Shown here: positions 48,200 to 60,200 of the stretch, in pieces
Layout: every line of letters starts with the position of its first letter
How positions within the stretch are numbered: position 1 is the first letter of the stretch
Assembly (NCBI RefSeq): GCF_020360975.1
Contig: NW_025408675.1
Location: 1,674,001-1,738,000, forward strand
Origin: Hirsutella rhossiliensis
Lineage: Eukaryota; Ascomycota; Sordariomycetes; Hypocreales; Ophiocordycipitaceae
Length of the DNA: 64,000 bases
Reading direction: 5' to 3'
Notes under the pieces: generated by a model
Database searches by the model: none
Told to the model about the DNA's origin: nothing
The model's input: the letters and a program-made list of their open reading frames with translations, nothing else
Program-made: the position numbers and the translations under genes

Positions 48200-51100
48200 A
48201 TATAAGCTAAGGGTAGACTATAAGATTATACTCTATACTAATAAAAAGGGGTAGGAACTACCCGCACTATTTAAACCGCTATATAGTATATTATATATAG
48301 AGCTACTAGTACTAAAGAAGACGCTAAGGGACCTCTTAAATAAAGGTTTTATTTAAGTAAGTAGCTTTAAAGTAAAAGCGCTAGTCCTATTTATATATAA
48401 ACTAAGGGGCGGGATATAGTTCTATTGCGATTATAAGGCTCTAAATATAATTATAAAGCTAGACCGCTACCCCTTACCCTTAATCTTAGATACGCTCTAT
48501 AACCTTTTAAAGGCAAAGTAGTTTATAAAGCTAGATATAAAATAGGCGTTTTATAAGGTATAGATCTTAAAGGGTAACGAGTAAAAGATAGCGTTCTATA
48601 TATACTATAGCTTATTTAAGTAGCTTATAACGCCCTTCGGCCTTTTAAGAGCGCCCGCTACCTTCTAGCGTTATATTAATAACGTACTTTAAGACTTCCT
48701 TAATAAGTTCGCTTTTATATATATAGATAATATCCTTATCTATATAAGCGGCTCCTATAAGGACTATATATAGAAAGTATAAAAGGTCTTAAAGCGCCTT
48801 TAACTTTATAGGCTCTACCTCGACCTAAATAAGTACGAATTTAAGTTTAAGAGGGTTAAGTACCTAGGCTTTACTATCTATATAGGTATAGGTATATTAG
48901 CGGATCCTATAAAGATCTAAGCAATTTAAGACTAAGCTACCTTAATTATATAAATAGGTATATAGAGCTTTCTTAGGTTCGCGAACTATTATAGGATATT
49001 TATTAAGGGCTTCTCTTATATTATAATACCCTTAAACGAGATTACTAGAAAGTAGACCGCCTTTTACTAAGGGCCTATATAGAAAGGAGTATTTTATACG
49101 CTTAAGGACCTATTCTCTTAAGCCCTAGTATTACTTTAGTAGGACTTTAACTAGTCTATATTAGTCGAAGCGGACTATAGCAGCTAAGTACTTAGAGGAA
49201 CGCTCTCTTAGGAGGTAGATAGGTAGAAGTAACTAGTAGCGTTTTACTCCTATAAGCTAACCTTAGTAAAGCGGAATTACGCTATTTATGATAAGGAGAT
49301 ACTAGCGATTATTAGCTACCTTAAGTAATAGTAAGCGGAGCTCTAAAGCTATAAGAGCTTTAAGGTTCTTATAAACTATAAGAACCTTAAGTACTTTATA
49401 ACTCGCTAGTACCTCTTAGAGCGGTAAGCTTACTAGGTAGAGTATCTCTTACGCTTTAACTTCTTAATTAAGTACTACCTTAGGTAGGACTCTATAGTCT
49501 TAAACGCGCTTTCTTAGAGGGATTAAGACTAGCTAATAGGAGCGGATATTAAGGCCTAGGATCTATAGCTTATCCTATAGGAAGTACTATAGACTTATAT
49601 AGGAGCTTCCTTAGTAGAGGAAGGCGCTGTACTAGTAAATAAGCTTTCCTTTATACCCTTACCTTAGTTTAGTAAAGAGGGATAGACCGGCCTAGGGGCG
49701 CGTATAGCGAGAGTATTCTAAGATAAGGCCCTTTAATGCTTATAGGATAGGATAGTAGCTCTAAACTATACCTATAAGGGCGTACGCCGCGCTATTAAGT
49801 CCGGCGCTTAACGCTTAGATCTAAAGCTAAAGCTAAAGGTATAGGTAGCCGACTACTATATTAACCTATAAGGGTATCTATACTAGTAGGGGAGACTATA
49901 GGTACCGGGCGTACTATATACTATAGAAGCTAAGGAAAAGGAGGGACTACTAAAGCTAGATAAATAAAACGAGCTTTAAAGGAGGCTAGTTTAACTTATT
50001 TATAACTCTAGCGTCGTAGGTTACTTAGGTAGATAGGGTATAGCGGTAGGCCTTATAAGGGACTTTTACTAGCCCCTCTTATAGTACTACGTTCGTTACT
50101 TCCTTTATAATTATAATATTTATAGCTATATAAAGATTTAAAGGGTATAGCTTAAGGGGCTACTAAAGTAGCTTTTAATACTAAACCGGTTTTATATATA
50201 TATATAGATAGACTTTATAATAGACCTCCTACTTATAAAGAGCGGTAACCGCTATATATAAGTAATTAAGGACTAACTTAATAAATTAATAGTACTAAAG
50301 CTAATACTATTTATAAATATAGAATCTTATATAGAGCGCTTCTTTTAGTACTAAGCCCGCTTATATAGCTAGCTAGCCTTTATTATAAGCGATAAAGGGT
50401 CTAACTAAACTAGCCGCTTTTAGTAGTACTTATACTAGCTACTTTAGATTATATAGCTACTTAATATAGCTTATTACTTATAGACCGATAGGGGACTTAA
50501 GAGGGTTAACTAAGAAGTATAGGTATACTTATAGGTAGTTATAGCCTATAACTAAGCGGACTAAGACCGCTAGCTCCCCGCTACCTAGCTCTCCCTAAAT
50601 AGTAAACTATAAACCTTTATTAAGATAGCCCCCTTCTTTATAATATATAGCTTTAAGCCGCCCTCCCCGATCTCGTTTACTATAGATATAGTAATAAAGT
50701 AGTATAATAATATATTACTAGAGAGCTATACTTTTATATTTATATAAAGGCTATAAGAAACTATAAAATACTATTAATCTATAATAGCCGCTATAGTATA
50801 AGATTAAGAGTAGTACGTTAATAAGACTAAAGCGCTAGTAGATAGGTTTATAGTAAGAAATAAAGTATAGCTTAACCTCTATAACTATAGGTTAGCGCGA
50901 CTAAAAAAGAAGCTAGACTAGCTATATATAAAGTTTATAGTATAGAGGGTCGTTAGCCTATAAGTAGTTAAGCTTAATAGTCTTTTAATAGGGGTCTATA
51001 ATAAGGTTAATATTAACTTCCTTTACTAAGCCTCCTTTAACTTACTACTTAGATAAGAAGTAGTAGACGCTTAACCGCTTATATTTAAGGTAAAAGGGGA

Positions 51101-51330
51101 CGATAAATTTAAGGTTAAAGAGATATAGGCTATATACTAAAAGAAAGTAAGCTAAGGGAAATACTAAGAGGTTCTCGTTAAGTAGTATAAGTACCTTAAC
51201 CTTATATAAGAACCTATATATAAGTTTATAAGAGCTATAGCCCTTAATAAGTTTAAGGCCCTATATAAACTAATAAATAAGAATAATAAACTAATAAACT
51301 ATTAATAGTAGCCTAGGCTAAGACTATAAA
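48200..51330 (+). pseudogene. RIP-degraded RT-RNaseH-integrase-chromodomain of element 6
   Basis: Reverse transcriptase has LITPFGLLRAPATFQRYINN-type spacing near 48620-48680 and FIYIDNILIYI at about 48713-48745 (YIDD to YIDN). RNase H reads VKRNYAIYDKEILAIISYL at about 49265-49320. Integrase spans about 49850-50550, with a frame related to the RLSK/DR and W-x-G region of fungal Ty3/gypsy. A chromodomain-like segment lies about 51105-51250 (FKVKEI and EVLVK-YKYLN, family VExIxxxR and YLVKWxGY). Stops are at Gln/Trp positions. Confidence 0.8.
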
Positions 51331-51379
51331 GTAAGTAAAGTAAAGGGGGTAGTTATAGTAATATAGGTAATATAAGTAT

Positions 51380-52470
51380 AATAATTTAAGCGGAGATAAA
51401 AATAGCGTTTATTATAAAGCGGAGCTCTTAAACTACCTAGGCCTATTCCTTATTATTATTATTACCTTTATTATTATCTTTATTATCGTCGTCCTTATTA
51501 GCCTTCTCCTTCTTATTAGCGGCGGCGGCGGTCTCTAAAGCGCTAAGGCGGCCCTTTAAGCCTATAAGCTAGTTAGCGGCGGCGGCGGCTCTAAGGGTAA
51601 AAGGGCGGCGGCTAGTAGCGGCGGTAGGGGTAGCGATAGTAGCGGAGGCGGGCACGGCTAAGAGGACCGCCGATAAGGCGATAAAGGCGGTATCCCTAGC
51701 GCTAGGTACGTTAAAGGCGGAAGTAAGGGAGTAAAGGAGTAAGGACCTACTTAGGTATAAGGCCCTATCGCTTAAGAGCGCGGAGGTTATAGTAGGCGGC
51801 GGCGGCGGCGGTAAGGCGCTTCTTAGTAGCCCCCTACGCTTACCTATATAAGCCGGCCTTCTAAGCTAACGCCGTAGTAAGTAGGATAGGAGGCGCCGCC
51901 TTATAAGCGCGGCCGGCGCGCGCGTATTAGTAGTAGCTACCGCCGCGGCGGCGCCTAGCCTAGTTAAAGTAATCGAGCTCTTATAACGTATAACGTATAT
52001 AAGGGGCCGAGTAAGCGGCGCTAGCCTATACTTAGCGCTTATACTATAAGAGGTTAGCGGATAATATTTATTACGCTTACTTAACTACGGACTTATAAAG
52101 GTAGCGGAGATAGAGGCGGGGGCTAAGGGGCCGGGCGTTATAGGTAGCGGCGGGGACGGCGTCGTTACCCTAAGGGGCGATATAAGGGCGAATAGTATAG
52201 TAGAAGCGGCGGCGGCGGCGGTAAGAGCGGTAGTAGCGGCGCGGGTAAGAGCGGCGGTAGTAGCGGAGTCGTTATCGGCCGCGGCTAGTATAGCGTCGAC
52301 GAACGACTCTATACGCTCTAAGAAAGAGGAGGTAAGAGAGAGAGAGGTAAATATATCTATCGCGGAAGTTAGTATAATTAAATACGGCCTCCCGCTTAAT
52401 AAAGCGCGGAACTTATTAGTTAGAGTTATTATTATTATTAAGGCTATTATTACTACTACTATTACTACTA
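51380..52470 (-). pseudogene. Antisense ORF in the 3' part of element 6 (Ala/Arg-rich, coiled-coil, Asn/Lys-rich tail)
   Basis: GC-rich segment with GGC/GCC runs. On the minus strand a frame of about 350 codons has very few stops. It includes SFLERIESFVDAILAAADND near its start (about 52260-52320). A block NQLIGLKGRLSALETAAAAN (about 51530-51590) looks like a short coiled coil. It is followed by a Lys/Asp/Asn-rich tail NKDDDNKDNNKGNNNNKE (about 51450-51505). The plus strand is also fairly open here, because GC-rich DNA without CpA/TpG has few stops, but the minus frame has fewer breaks. No family was recognised; strand assignment is inference. Confidence 0.45.
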
Positions 52471-52919
52471 TAAGTATATATTAATAGAGCGGCTTATATA
52501 GCTAAGAATAAACTAATGCCTTAAGTAAAGCAGAACTTACTTATTAATACTATTACTATAGTTAAAGAAAGGAGAGAAGGAAAGGAAGGGGGAAAAGGGG
52601 GATACTACCTTATATACCCCTTAGTAAAGAATATTACCTAAGGTAAAGGGGACGGGCAACCTAAGGCTTATATAGGTCTAGACCGGCCGCCGGCTACTTA
52701 AGGGCGTATATAATAGGTTATACTTTTATTTAAATAGCTAGCTAGCTAATAAGTATAGAGCTAGGTTCTAGCTACTTAAGCTAATAAGTATAGGGATAAT
52801 AAGGCTAGTAAGGCTAGCTTAATTAACTAAAAAGGGTAAGGAAGAGCTAGTAATATAAGCCTAATTATATAAGAGCTATTAATAGGGTAGCCCTACGCCG
52901 CGCTTAAGGGAGGGCATTA
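52471..52919 (+). other. 3' untranslated region of element 6
   Basis: No frame recognised. Ends with the purine run before the 3' LTR. Contains AT-repeat words and short AATAAG-type direct repeats only. Confidence 0.4.
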
Positions 52920-53105
52920 TATAAGAGTCTTTAATTATTATAAGTAATAAGCTTAGGCTATAGCCTAAGCTATATAGTTATATATAAAGGGCTAGATCCT
53001 ATATATATAAGGGCGGGCTAGCTATATATAAAAGAGCTTTATATAGCTTATTAATATTATCCTATAAATAGTACTTATATATACGCCTCTACCTACTTTA
53101 TAATA
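52920..53105 (+). repeat. 3' LTR of element 6
   Basis: 186 bp, partner of 46122-46306, followed by the CCTCC target duplication. Confidence 0.85.
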
Positions 53106-53884
53106 CCTCCTTATACTTCTTATTATAAAATAAAAAGAAGATTTAAAAGTAGCTTTTTTTATTAGTCTTTTTATTTTAGCCCTTAAGAAGGTAAGAAAGG
53201 TACCTTCCTTAAAGGATTACCTAGCTACCTTTTTATCCTTACTTTAAGAAGTAAAGGAAGGTATAAAGGTTAATATAGTTACTAAAAAAGACTAACTTCT
53301 TTTTTATTTTAATAGTTTTTATAACTTTTATTTAATACTTATAAAAGATAGTTCTTATAAAGTATTTATAGTAAGCTAGCTTTTTAAGCTATAGGTATTA
53401 GTAAGGAAAGTATATAAAAGAGACCTCTTAGACGTATTAGTAATATAAAAGTAGCTATAAAGTTATCCCTTTAAAGACTAGTCTTTCTAGGCTTAGAAAG
53501 ACTAGTCTTTCTAAGCTTAAAAAGACTACTTAGCTTTATATAAAAAGATAAGATCTTTTAAAGAAGTCCTTAGGAAAAAGGTAAAAGGAAAATAAGTCCT
53601 AGGCTATAAATAAAGCTTTATCTATAAGACTAATAAATATAGCTACCTTTAAAAGTATAAGCCCTAGCTAGTTATTTATAGAAACTAATAGGAAAAAGGG
53701 GATCTTTTTACTAAAGTAACTACCTTAGTAAGGATATCTTTTTAGACCTTTATAGCTATAATAGTAAAGTTCGACCTTAAACTTAATTAAATAAATACTA
53801 TTAACGCTTTTATTAACTACCCTTTTAAGGAAAAAGAACTTAATTTAATATATACCTTTTACTAGGCTTTTAATAACTAAGAAA
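53106..53884 (+). pseudogene. Copia element A, integrase end to first part of reverse transcriptase
   Basis: Matches 60124-60860 of copia B. The end of the readable frame (about 53690-53860) corresponds to the start of the copia reverse-transcriptase domain, and the match is lost just before the palm. A 27-bp tandem copy at about 53465-53515 creates the palindrome AGAAAGACTAGTCTTTCT, which B lacks. The element is broken by the LINE at 53885; its remaining pol and 3' LTR are not seen in the window. Confidence 0.7.
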
Positions 53885-56535
53885 AAAGGGGTTTTTATTA
53901 TTATTATTACTTATATATAGCCTTTAAGGCTATAGCGAGGCTAATAAAGGCCTAGGCCCTTATTAATAGTCTTAGCTAGCTATAAAGCCTAAGGGCTTAT
54001 AACTAATTAAGGAAAAGGTAGCTATAAAGGTAATAATAAAAGAAAGGTTAGTTTAGTTCCTCTTATATAGTAATTTCCCCTTTTAAGGGCCCTAGGGCCC
54101 TTAGGTTACTCCTTTTTAAGCTACTTAACTATCCCTATCTTTAATTTAGCTAAGAAGGTTAAAAGGGCTTCCTTTCTTTCCTTAGAGCTATAAAGAATAA
54201 GTAAGCTAAGAGCCCCTTTCTATCTTTTAAAAGTCTAGTAAAGGACCTCTCTTTCCTTCTTATAGTTTAAGCACCTTAAGATAAGGTGCCTAGCTATATA
54301 CCTTCCTTAGCTATAGTAGTAGTTATTTCTATCTACCTTATTAGTTCTTTTTAAAAAGGAAAATAAAAAGCTAGCTTTAAAAAGAAGCTAGTAAAAGGCT
54401 AAGAGGGTTAGCTTAGGCCTTTTTATAAGGTCCTTTTCTAAGCTAAGGGCTAGGCAGGGGGTCTTTTAAATAGATATATAGTACTTACCTAGGCCTTTAG
54501 CCTTAGGGCTTTTAGCCGCCTTAGTAGCCTAAAGTCCCTTTTAATAGTCCTTAGTAGCTTACTAGACCTTTCTTTATAAGTAGCTAATAAAGACTAAGGG
54601 GGTCCCTTAGGTAAGGGCCCCTAAGCCTTTTTTAGCTAGCTAGTTAGCTAGCTTATTACTAAAGATCCTTAGGTAGCTAGGGCATTAATATAGCTATATA
54701 TTATAAAAGGCTTCTAAGCTAAATAAGAGCCTTTTAATATATATAGCTAGGTCTAAGAAATCTATAACCTTCTTTATAGTAGCTTAGCTATCTATAAAGA
54801 TATAGGTATTTATAAGGAGGTTAAGAGGGCTAAGCTTTAAGGGCTAAGGCCTTTTAGCTAGGTTCTAGACCCTTAGTATTATAAATAGCTCTATATTAGC
54901 TACTTTAATTATAAGCCCTAGGTTCTTATATTATGCCTTAATAGGCTTATTTTCTAAGCTTATTTTATAGAAGGAGTAAGTATTAATCTTTATAAAGGAC
55001 CCTTTAAAGTACCTTTTAAAGCTATTAATATAAAAGGCTAAGGGCTATAACCTAAGGTCTTTTAGACTAGCTAGGCTAGCTAAGAAGTATTAATATTACT
55101 TCTTAGCTAAGGGCTTAAGGGCCTTTATTATTATAATAAAGGCCTTAGGCTCTAAGGCTTATAAGGGCTCTTAGCTAGCTTTCCTTTTTTTTAAGTTATA
55201 ATTAAGTCTTATAAGGGCTACTAGGCCTTTAAAGAAGCGAAAGAGCTATATATATAGCTTAATATAGCTTAAAGCCCTTAAGTTAAAGCTTAAGTTAGTA
55301 AGGTTATCTTATATAGCTAGGTTATAAGCTTACTTTATAAGGTAATTAAGTAAGAAGTATAGGGTTTAAAGGGTATAAGAGAGGTATACCTTTTTAAATT
55401 ATACCTTTAGTAGTAATAGGGCTACTTTAGCTCTAAGGCCTTAATAAGGGATCTTTTAAAGGCCCTTAAGACCTTTAAAAGAGCTTAGTTTTATAGCTTT
55501 TAAAAAGGCTTTATAAGGCTCTTAAAGGTCTTAGGCCCCTTATACTAAAGCTAGGCCTTATAGTTTATTATAAAGGTTATATAAGCTTAGTAAAGCTATT
55601 TAAAGGCTCTTAATAATAAGCCTTTTTATATAAAGGTTAAGCGGGATAGTCCTTTAAATATAGCTTATATAAAAGCTACTTTCTTTTTAATATATTATTT
55701 AAATAAGAGCTTAAAATTTAAAAAAAAACCCTTAGCTACTATACTAAGGGCTTTACCTTAAAAAATAAACTCTTACTATTATACCCTTTAAAATAAGCTA
55801 TTATTACCTATTAAAGTAAATAAGTTTTATCTTAAAAGGGTTAAAGTAAACCCCTTAGTCTTTAGCTTATTTAAATAAGTTAGTAGCTATTACTTCTAGC
55901 TATTAAACGTTCTTCTTAGCCGAGGTTAATATTATAAAGATACTAAAGTTATTTATAAAAGATAACTAGTATCCTTTAGCCGCTAGTATCCCCCTTATAT
56001 ATAAGAGGAATAAAATAAGGCTAATAAAAGACCTTTAAAGTACTCTTATTACTAGGTCTATAAGGGGCTAGACTTACCCCTTAAAAGCTAGCTAGATCTT
56101 CCTTTTAGTAAGGAAGTAGTTTACTTAGCTTATAAGGGCCTTAAGAAGGTTTAATTTCCTTAGGACCCTTATAAGCTATTCTCTTAATATAAAATTAAAG
56201 GCGCCCTTTATATCTAATAAGAAGGTACTAATAATAGCCTTCTAATTAAACTCCCGCTTCTTTTAAGTATAGTATAAAAGGAGGAAGGCTATATTTATAG
56301 CTAACTACTATTTTCGTTCCCTTAGTAATATAAGGTTTAAAAGCCTAGCTATATTAGCTAAGTAGCTTAGCTAGGTAGTATATAGCTTTTCGAGGACCTT
56401 TCCTAAGTAGTTAAGTAGACTTATAACTTTATAAGCCTTAGAGATAATATAGTTTAACTTATTTTACTTAAGAAGAATAATTCTTATAGCTTTCTTTTAT
56501 ACTTTAAGGTAGTATCCCTAGTTAAATAAAGCTTT
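53885..56535 (-). mobile_element. LINE 2, 3' part: reverse transcriptase and RNase H
   Basis: Minus-strand LINE. The 3' end has a (TTA) run on the plus strand at 53896-53909, that is a TAA-type tail, matching LINE 1's style. Reverse transcriptase begins near 56500 (frame equivalent to YRPISLLSxLGKVLE). It shows LDIKGAFNF at about 56190-56215 and SFINNFSIF at about 55937-55965 (active-site Asp pair to Asn pair). An RNase H region follows at about 54600-54900, with a frame like NELANQLAKKGLGAL. The 5' part continues at 62838 after copia B, so endonuclease and RT are separated by that insertion. Confidence 0.75.
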
Positions 56536-57022
56536 ATTATCGTAAAGTATAGCTTAATTTTATAGTTCTTAGAGATATCCCTTAGTATAAGGGACTAAGG
56601 AAGCTAAAAACACTTAGTATAAAAGAAGGAAGAAGGAGCTAAAAAGAGGTATAGAAATAAGGGTAGGGGTATAAGGGGAAGTAGAAGTAGCGATAGCTTC
56701 CTATAAAGGTAGCGAAAGATAAGACGGATATACCGGTAATAGCTAGAAAAGAAGGGAAAACCTAGTAAAAAGCTTAGTAGTTAAAAGGATATTAATAGCT
56801 TCTTTAAGTAGGATCTTCTTTATTAATTAAAATACTAAATAAGTATAAAGAGGGGCGTTAAATAAAGGAAAGAAGGATAATTAAGAAAATATAATAATTA
56901 CTCCCTTACTTTTATTACTACTACTATAAGAATTAAATCTCTCTACCTTACTAGTCCGACCCCTTACTTTTAATTTTACCTTTATATATTTTTATATACT
57001 TCTTATATCTCTTTATATAAGA
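56536..57022 (+). repeat. 5' LTR of copia B
   Basis: Aligns with 62353-62837 and with the reverse complement of 30754-31241. The first few bases differ from the other two copies, so the exact start is uncertain by about five bases. Confidence 0.75.
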
Positions 57023-57129
57023 GTTATAAGCCTAAGAGGAATAGTATTTTTATACCTTCTAGCTACTATAAAAGGCACCTTTCTTATATCCCTTATAGCT
57101 TCCTTTTACCCCTCTTACTAAAAAGACCG

Positions 57130-60100
57130 ACTTTTCTACCCTTCCCTTATAATAATATCGAAAAATAACTCTATTGCCCCTATAGTCTATAAGACGATTC
57201 TTATAGAGCCCTAAGATTAAGATAAGTAGGTAAAGGAGCTATAGGCTCGTATAAATAGAACTATCTATAATTTAGTCTTCTTTAATAAGTAGAACCCTCT
57301 TAAGCCCCCTTTTTATTTAAGGGCAACGGAATTTATAAAGGGAGCTTTCTTCTTCTCTAAGCTAACCTCTATATAGTAAAGAGCTTTTTCTACTACCTTA
57401 GGTAACTATAAGAGTTACTATAAGGAGTACCTCTATAAGATAAAGCTACTAACTACTATACGTATAGCGATAATAGAATCTATTAGTACTATAAAGCTAA
57501 TCTTTCTTTAAAACGAAGAGACTCTTAAGTAATAGCTTTTAAAGCTCGAGACCTTAATAGCTCCCTTAAGGGGCTATATAACTAACCGTATTAAGAAGAC
57601 CTATATAGCCTACCTAGGAGCCTTTTCTACTAAGAACCTACTAGCTTCTTTATAGCTAGCTAAGTAAGAAGAAATCCTTAAGGAAGCTAATTAATACTTC
57701 CTTATAGAAGCTCTTTCCGGCTAATAGCTATAGGATATATCTCTATTAATAAAGCCTATTAATAACGGTTACTTAAGTATCTTTCGAGAAGGTAGCTAAG
57801 AACTAAATAAAGAGGCTACTAAAGTATAATAGTAAGTAGTTTTATTCCTTTATAGCTAGCACTTAACTTAGATAGCTCGACCTATAGCTACTATAGCCCT
57901 TATTACTATAGCCCTTATTACTATAGCCCTTACTACTACTACTACTATAGCTATTACTCCTTTAGCTCCTCTTCCCTCGACGCCTTAACGCCGTCGTTAA
58001 CTATAGCTACTACCTTAGTCCTAGCTATATATCTTATTCTAGGTCCGGCCCTAGTCCTAATAGTTAGACCGGCCCGACTAGTCCCTTAATAGACCTTTTA
58101 GTCTATTAGTCGAAAAATTAAGGAACTAGTTAAAATCGAACCTCCTTATTAAAATTAATAATAAGGGGTAAAAAGGGGGGGTTTTTAAGTAGACCTTCTT
58201 AACTAAGATAAGGATTCCTCGAAGAAATAATATATAAGGAGGAATTAACCTACCTACTAAGTATATAAAAAGCCCTATTAGCTAGAAGACTACTAATAGG
58301 TCTTTAAGGAAAACCGACTTAAAGGAGTTAACCTTTTAAAGAGGCTATAAGAAATAGTATAATAGTCTTTTAAGGAGGACCCCTTATTATAAAAGCAGAT
58401 AAATAGGATTTAGGTTACTAAGAAATAGTAACTAATAACGCCCTTACCTTTATTTAAGCTATAAATTTAAGGAAAAATTATTAGTATAGTAAATCCGGTA
58501 TTTATCTTCCTTATAAATTAGTAGGACTACCTATTAGGACCCTCTAACTATCCCCTATAAAGGTTAGCTATCTTTAACTCTAGTACTTCCCTTAATATCT
58601 ATAATATACTCTTACGATTCTAGTCCTTTAAAAAGGTATAAAGGGAATATCTTATTACTAGGGAGTTAACTATATAGATAGAGGGATATAGAAAAGTAAA
58701 TTTTACGATGAAATTACCTAATAGGTCTATATAAATTCTTCGACGAAAAAAGGTAGCTTTTTACTATTAATTTTTAATAAGCTTAATTTCCTTTTACTTT
58801 CTTTAAAAGGAAGGAATCTTCTAGGATACGACGTCTAAGCCTATAAGGCTAGTTTAAAAGGATTAAACTATTGGGCTTATTAAGGAAAGATTCGGTTAAT
58901 TTATTCTCGAATTCCGACCTATCCTTAGGAAGGAATTACTTAAGAAGTTAGCTTTCCCTACTAAGAGGAATAGGTTTACTATAAAGGACCTTCTTTTAGT
59001 AGCCTAAGGAGACGGCCTTCTTTAGTACGTACGACTTAGTTACCTAGGCCCCCTAGCTTTATATAAGCTAGGCTTATAATAAGGCGTATAAATAAGGGGC
59101 TTAAAGACTATTAAATATAAATACTATAGCTAAGGAAAGACTAAGAGACGAATTTCTAAACGAACGCCTTTATAGCCGGACTAGCTATATAAGGAAATTT
59201 AGGTTAATTAGACTAACGTCTTTAAGGACTAGGAAAGCTTCGTTAGGGTAATATTTTTTATAGACGCCTTTTTAAGGATAGTTTTCCCCTATTTCTTATA
59301 GACCTACCTAAGTAAGTATAACTAGTTTACCTTCTAAGACTTCGTTAGCTAGATAAAATCCTACTTTAGCTATAAGGTAAAGAAGATACGGTCTAATAGA
59401 GAGTTATTTATAAAGGATATCTTAAATTAGCTTCGAAAAAAGGGCATTTTACCCCTCTTATTAGTACTAAATACCTAGGCCTAGAACGGAGGGGTAGAAA
59501 GATTAAGGGGTACTATAATAAAAAGGGCCTATATAATAAGACTTACTACGAGGCCTCCTTATAACCTTTAAAGGGAAGTCGTTAAGAGCGCCTATTACTT
59601 TTAGAACCGGACCCTAAGGACCTAAGGAATAGACTAAAAATCTCCCCTTAAGCTCTTTATAAAAAAGAGCGCCTCGCTAGCTTACCTTTATACCTATAGC
59701 TATAAGGTATACGTAATAACTACCGATATATAGCTAAAAAGGAAGAAGAAAAAAAAGCTTAATCTTAGAGCCTTTATTAGTTACCTTATTAGTTATAATT
59801 CTACGAATATCTTCTAGATCTAGATTCCTTTTCTATAAAAGGTTATTTTAACTAAGGATATAATTTTCGATAAATCTATCTTTTTTAATAGAAAGAGGGA
59901 TTAATAGCTCCTCTTACTCTTATAACGTTAGCTAATTAAGAAGATTTAAATCCCCCCTTCCTAATAGTCTTAAGAAGAGGTCTTAAATAAGGAAATAAAA
60001 GAAGAAACTAACGTTAAAGTAGTTAAGGATAACGCTAACTTTAAAAAAGAAGAAGCTATTAAATTAAATAATCTAAATAAAGAAGGAGACTATAGGAAAG

Positions 60101-60200
60101 TAGTAGAGCTAAAATACGCTTACCTCCCTACGCCTCCTCCTATATAAGAAGAAGATCTAAAAGTAGCTTTCTTTATTAGTCTTCCTATCTTAACCCTTAA
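57130..60200 (+). pseudogene. RIP-degraded gag-protease-integrase of copia B
   Basis: The gag frame starts about 57165 with SIAPIVYKTILIEP. It has helical Lys/Glu-rich sequence, then a Thr/Ala/Pro-rich segment with three 15-bp tandem units ACTATAGCCCTTATT at 57890-57940. The pre-integrase zinc region is at about 59000-59160 (frame GKTKRRISKR), and the integrase core at about 59220-59480 with FIDAFLRIVFPYF and KKIRSNREL. Stops are TAA/TAG at presumed Gln/Trp. Confidence 0.75.

Larger units (their letters stand above)
46122..53105 (+). mobile_element. Ty3/gypsy chromovirus element 6, complete structure, nested in copia A
   Basis: About 6980 bp with LTRs of 185-186 bp (46122-46306, 52920-53105) and a near-perfect 5-bp target duplication. 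Plus-strand order: gag with zinc knuckle, protease, reverse transcriptase, RNase H, integrase, chromodomain. A GC-rich 1.5-kb segment with an antisense ORF follows, then a purine run (AAGGGAGGG, about 52905) and the 3' LTR. It keeps more CpG than copia A around it, consistent with later insertion. Confidence 0.9.

Noticed and set aside
51430..52300. GGC trinucleotide runs as a simple-repeat expansion
   Set aside because: The runs are interrupted and sit in a frame that continues on both sides, so Ala-rich coding sequence is the simpler reading.
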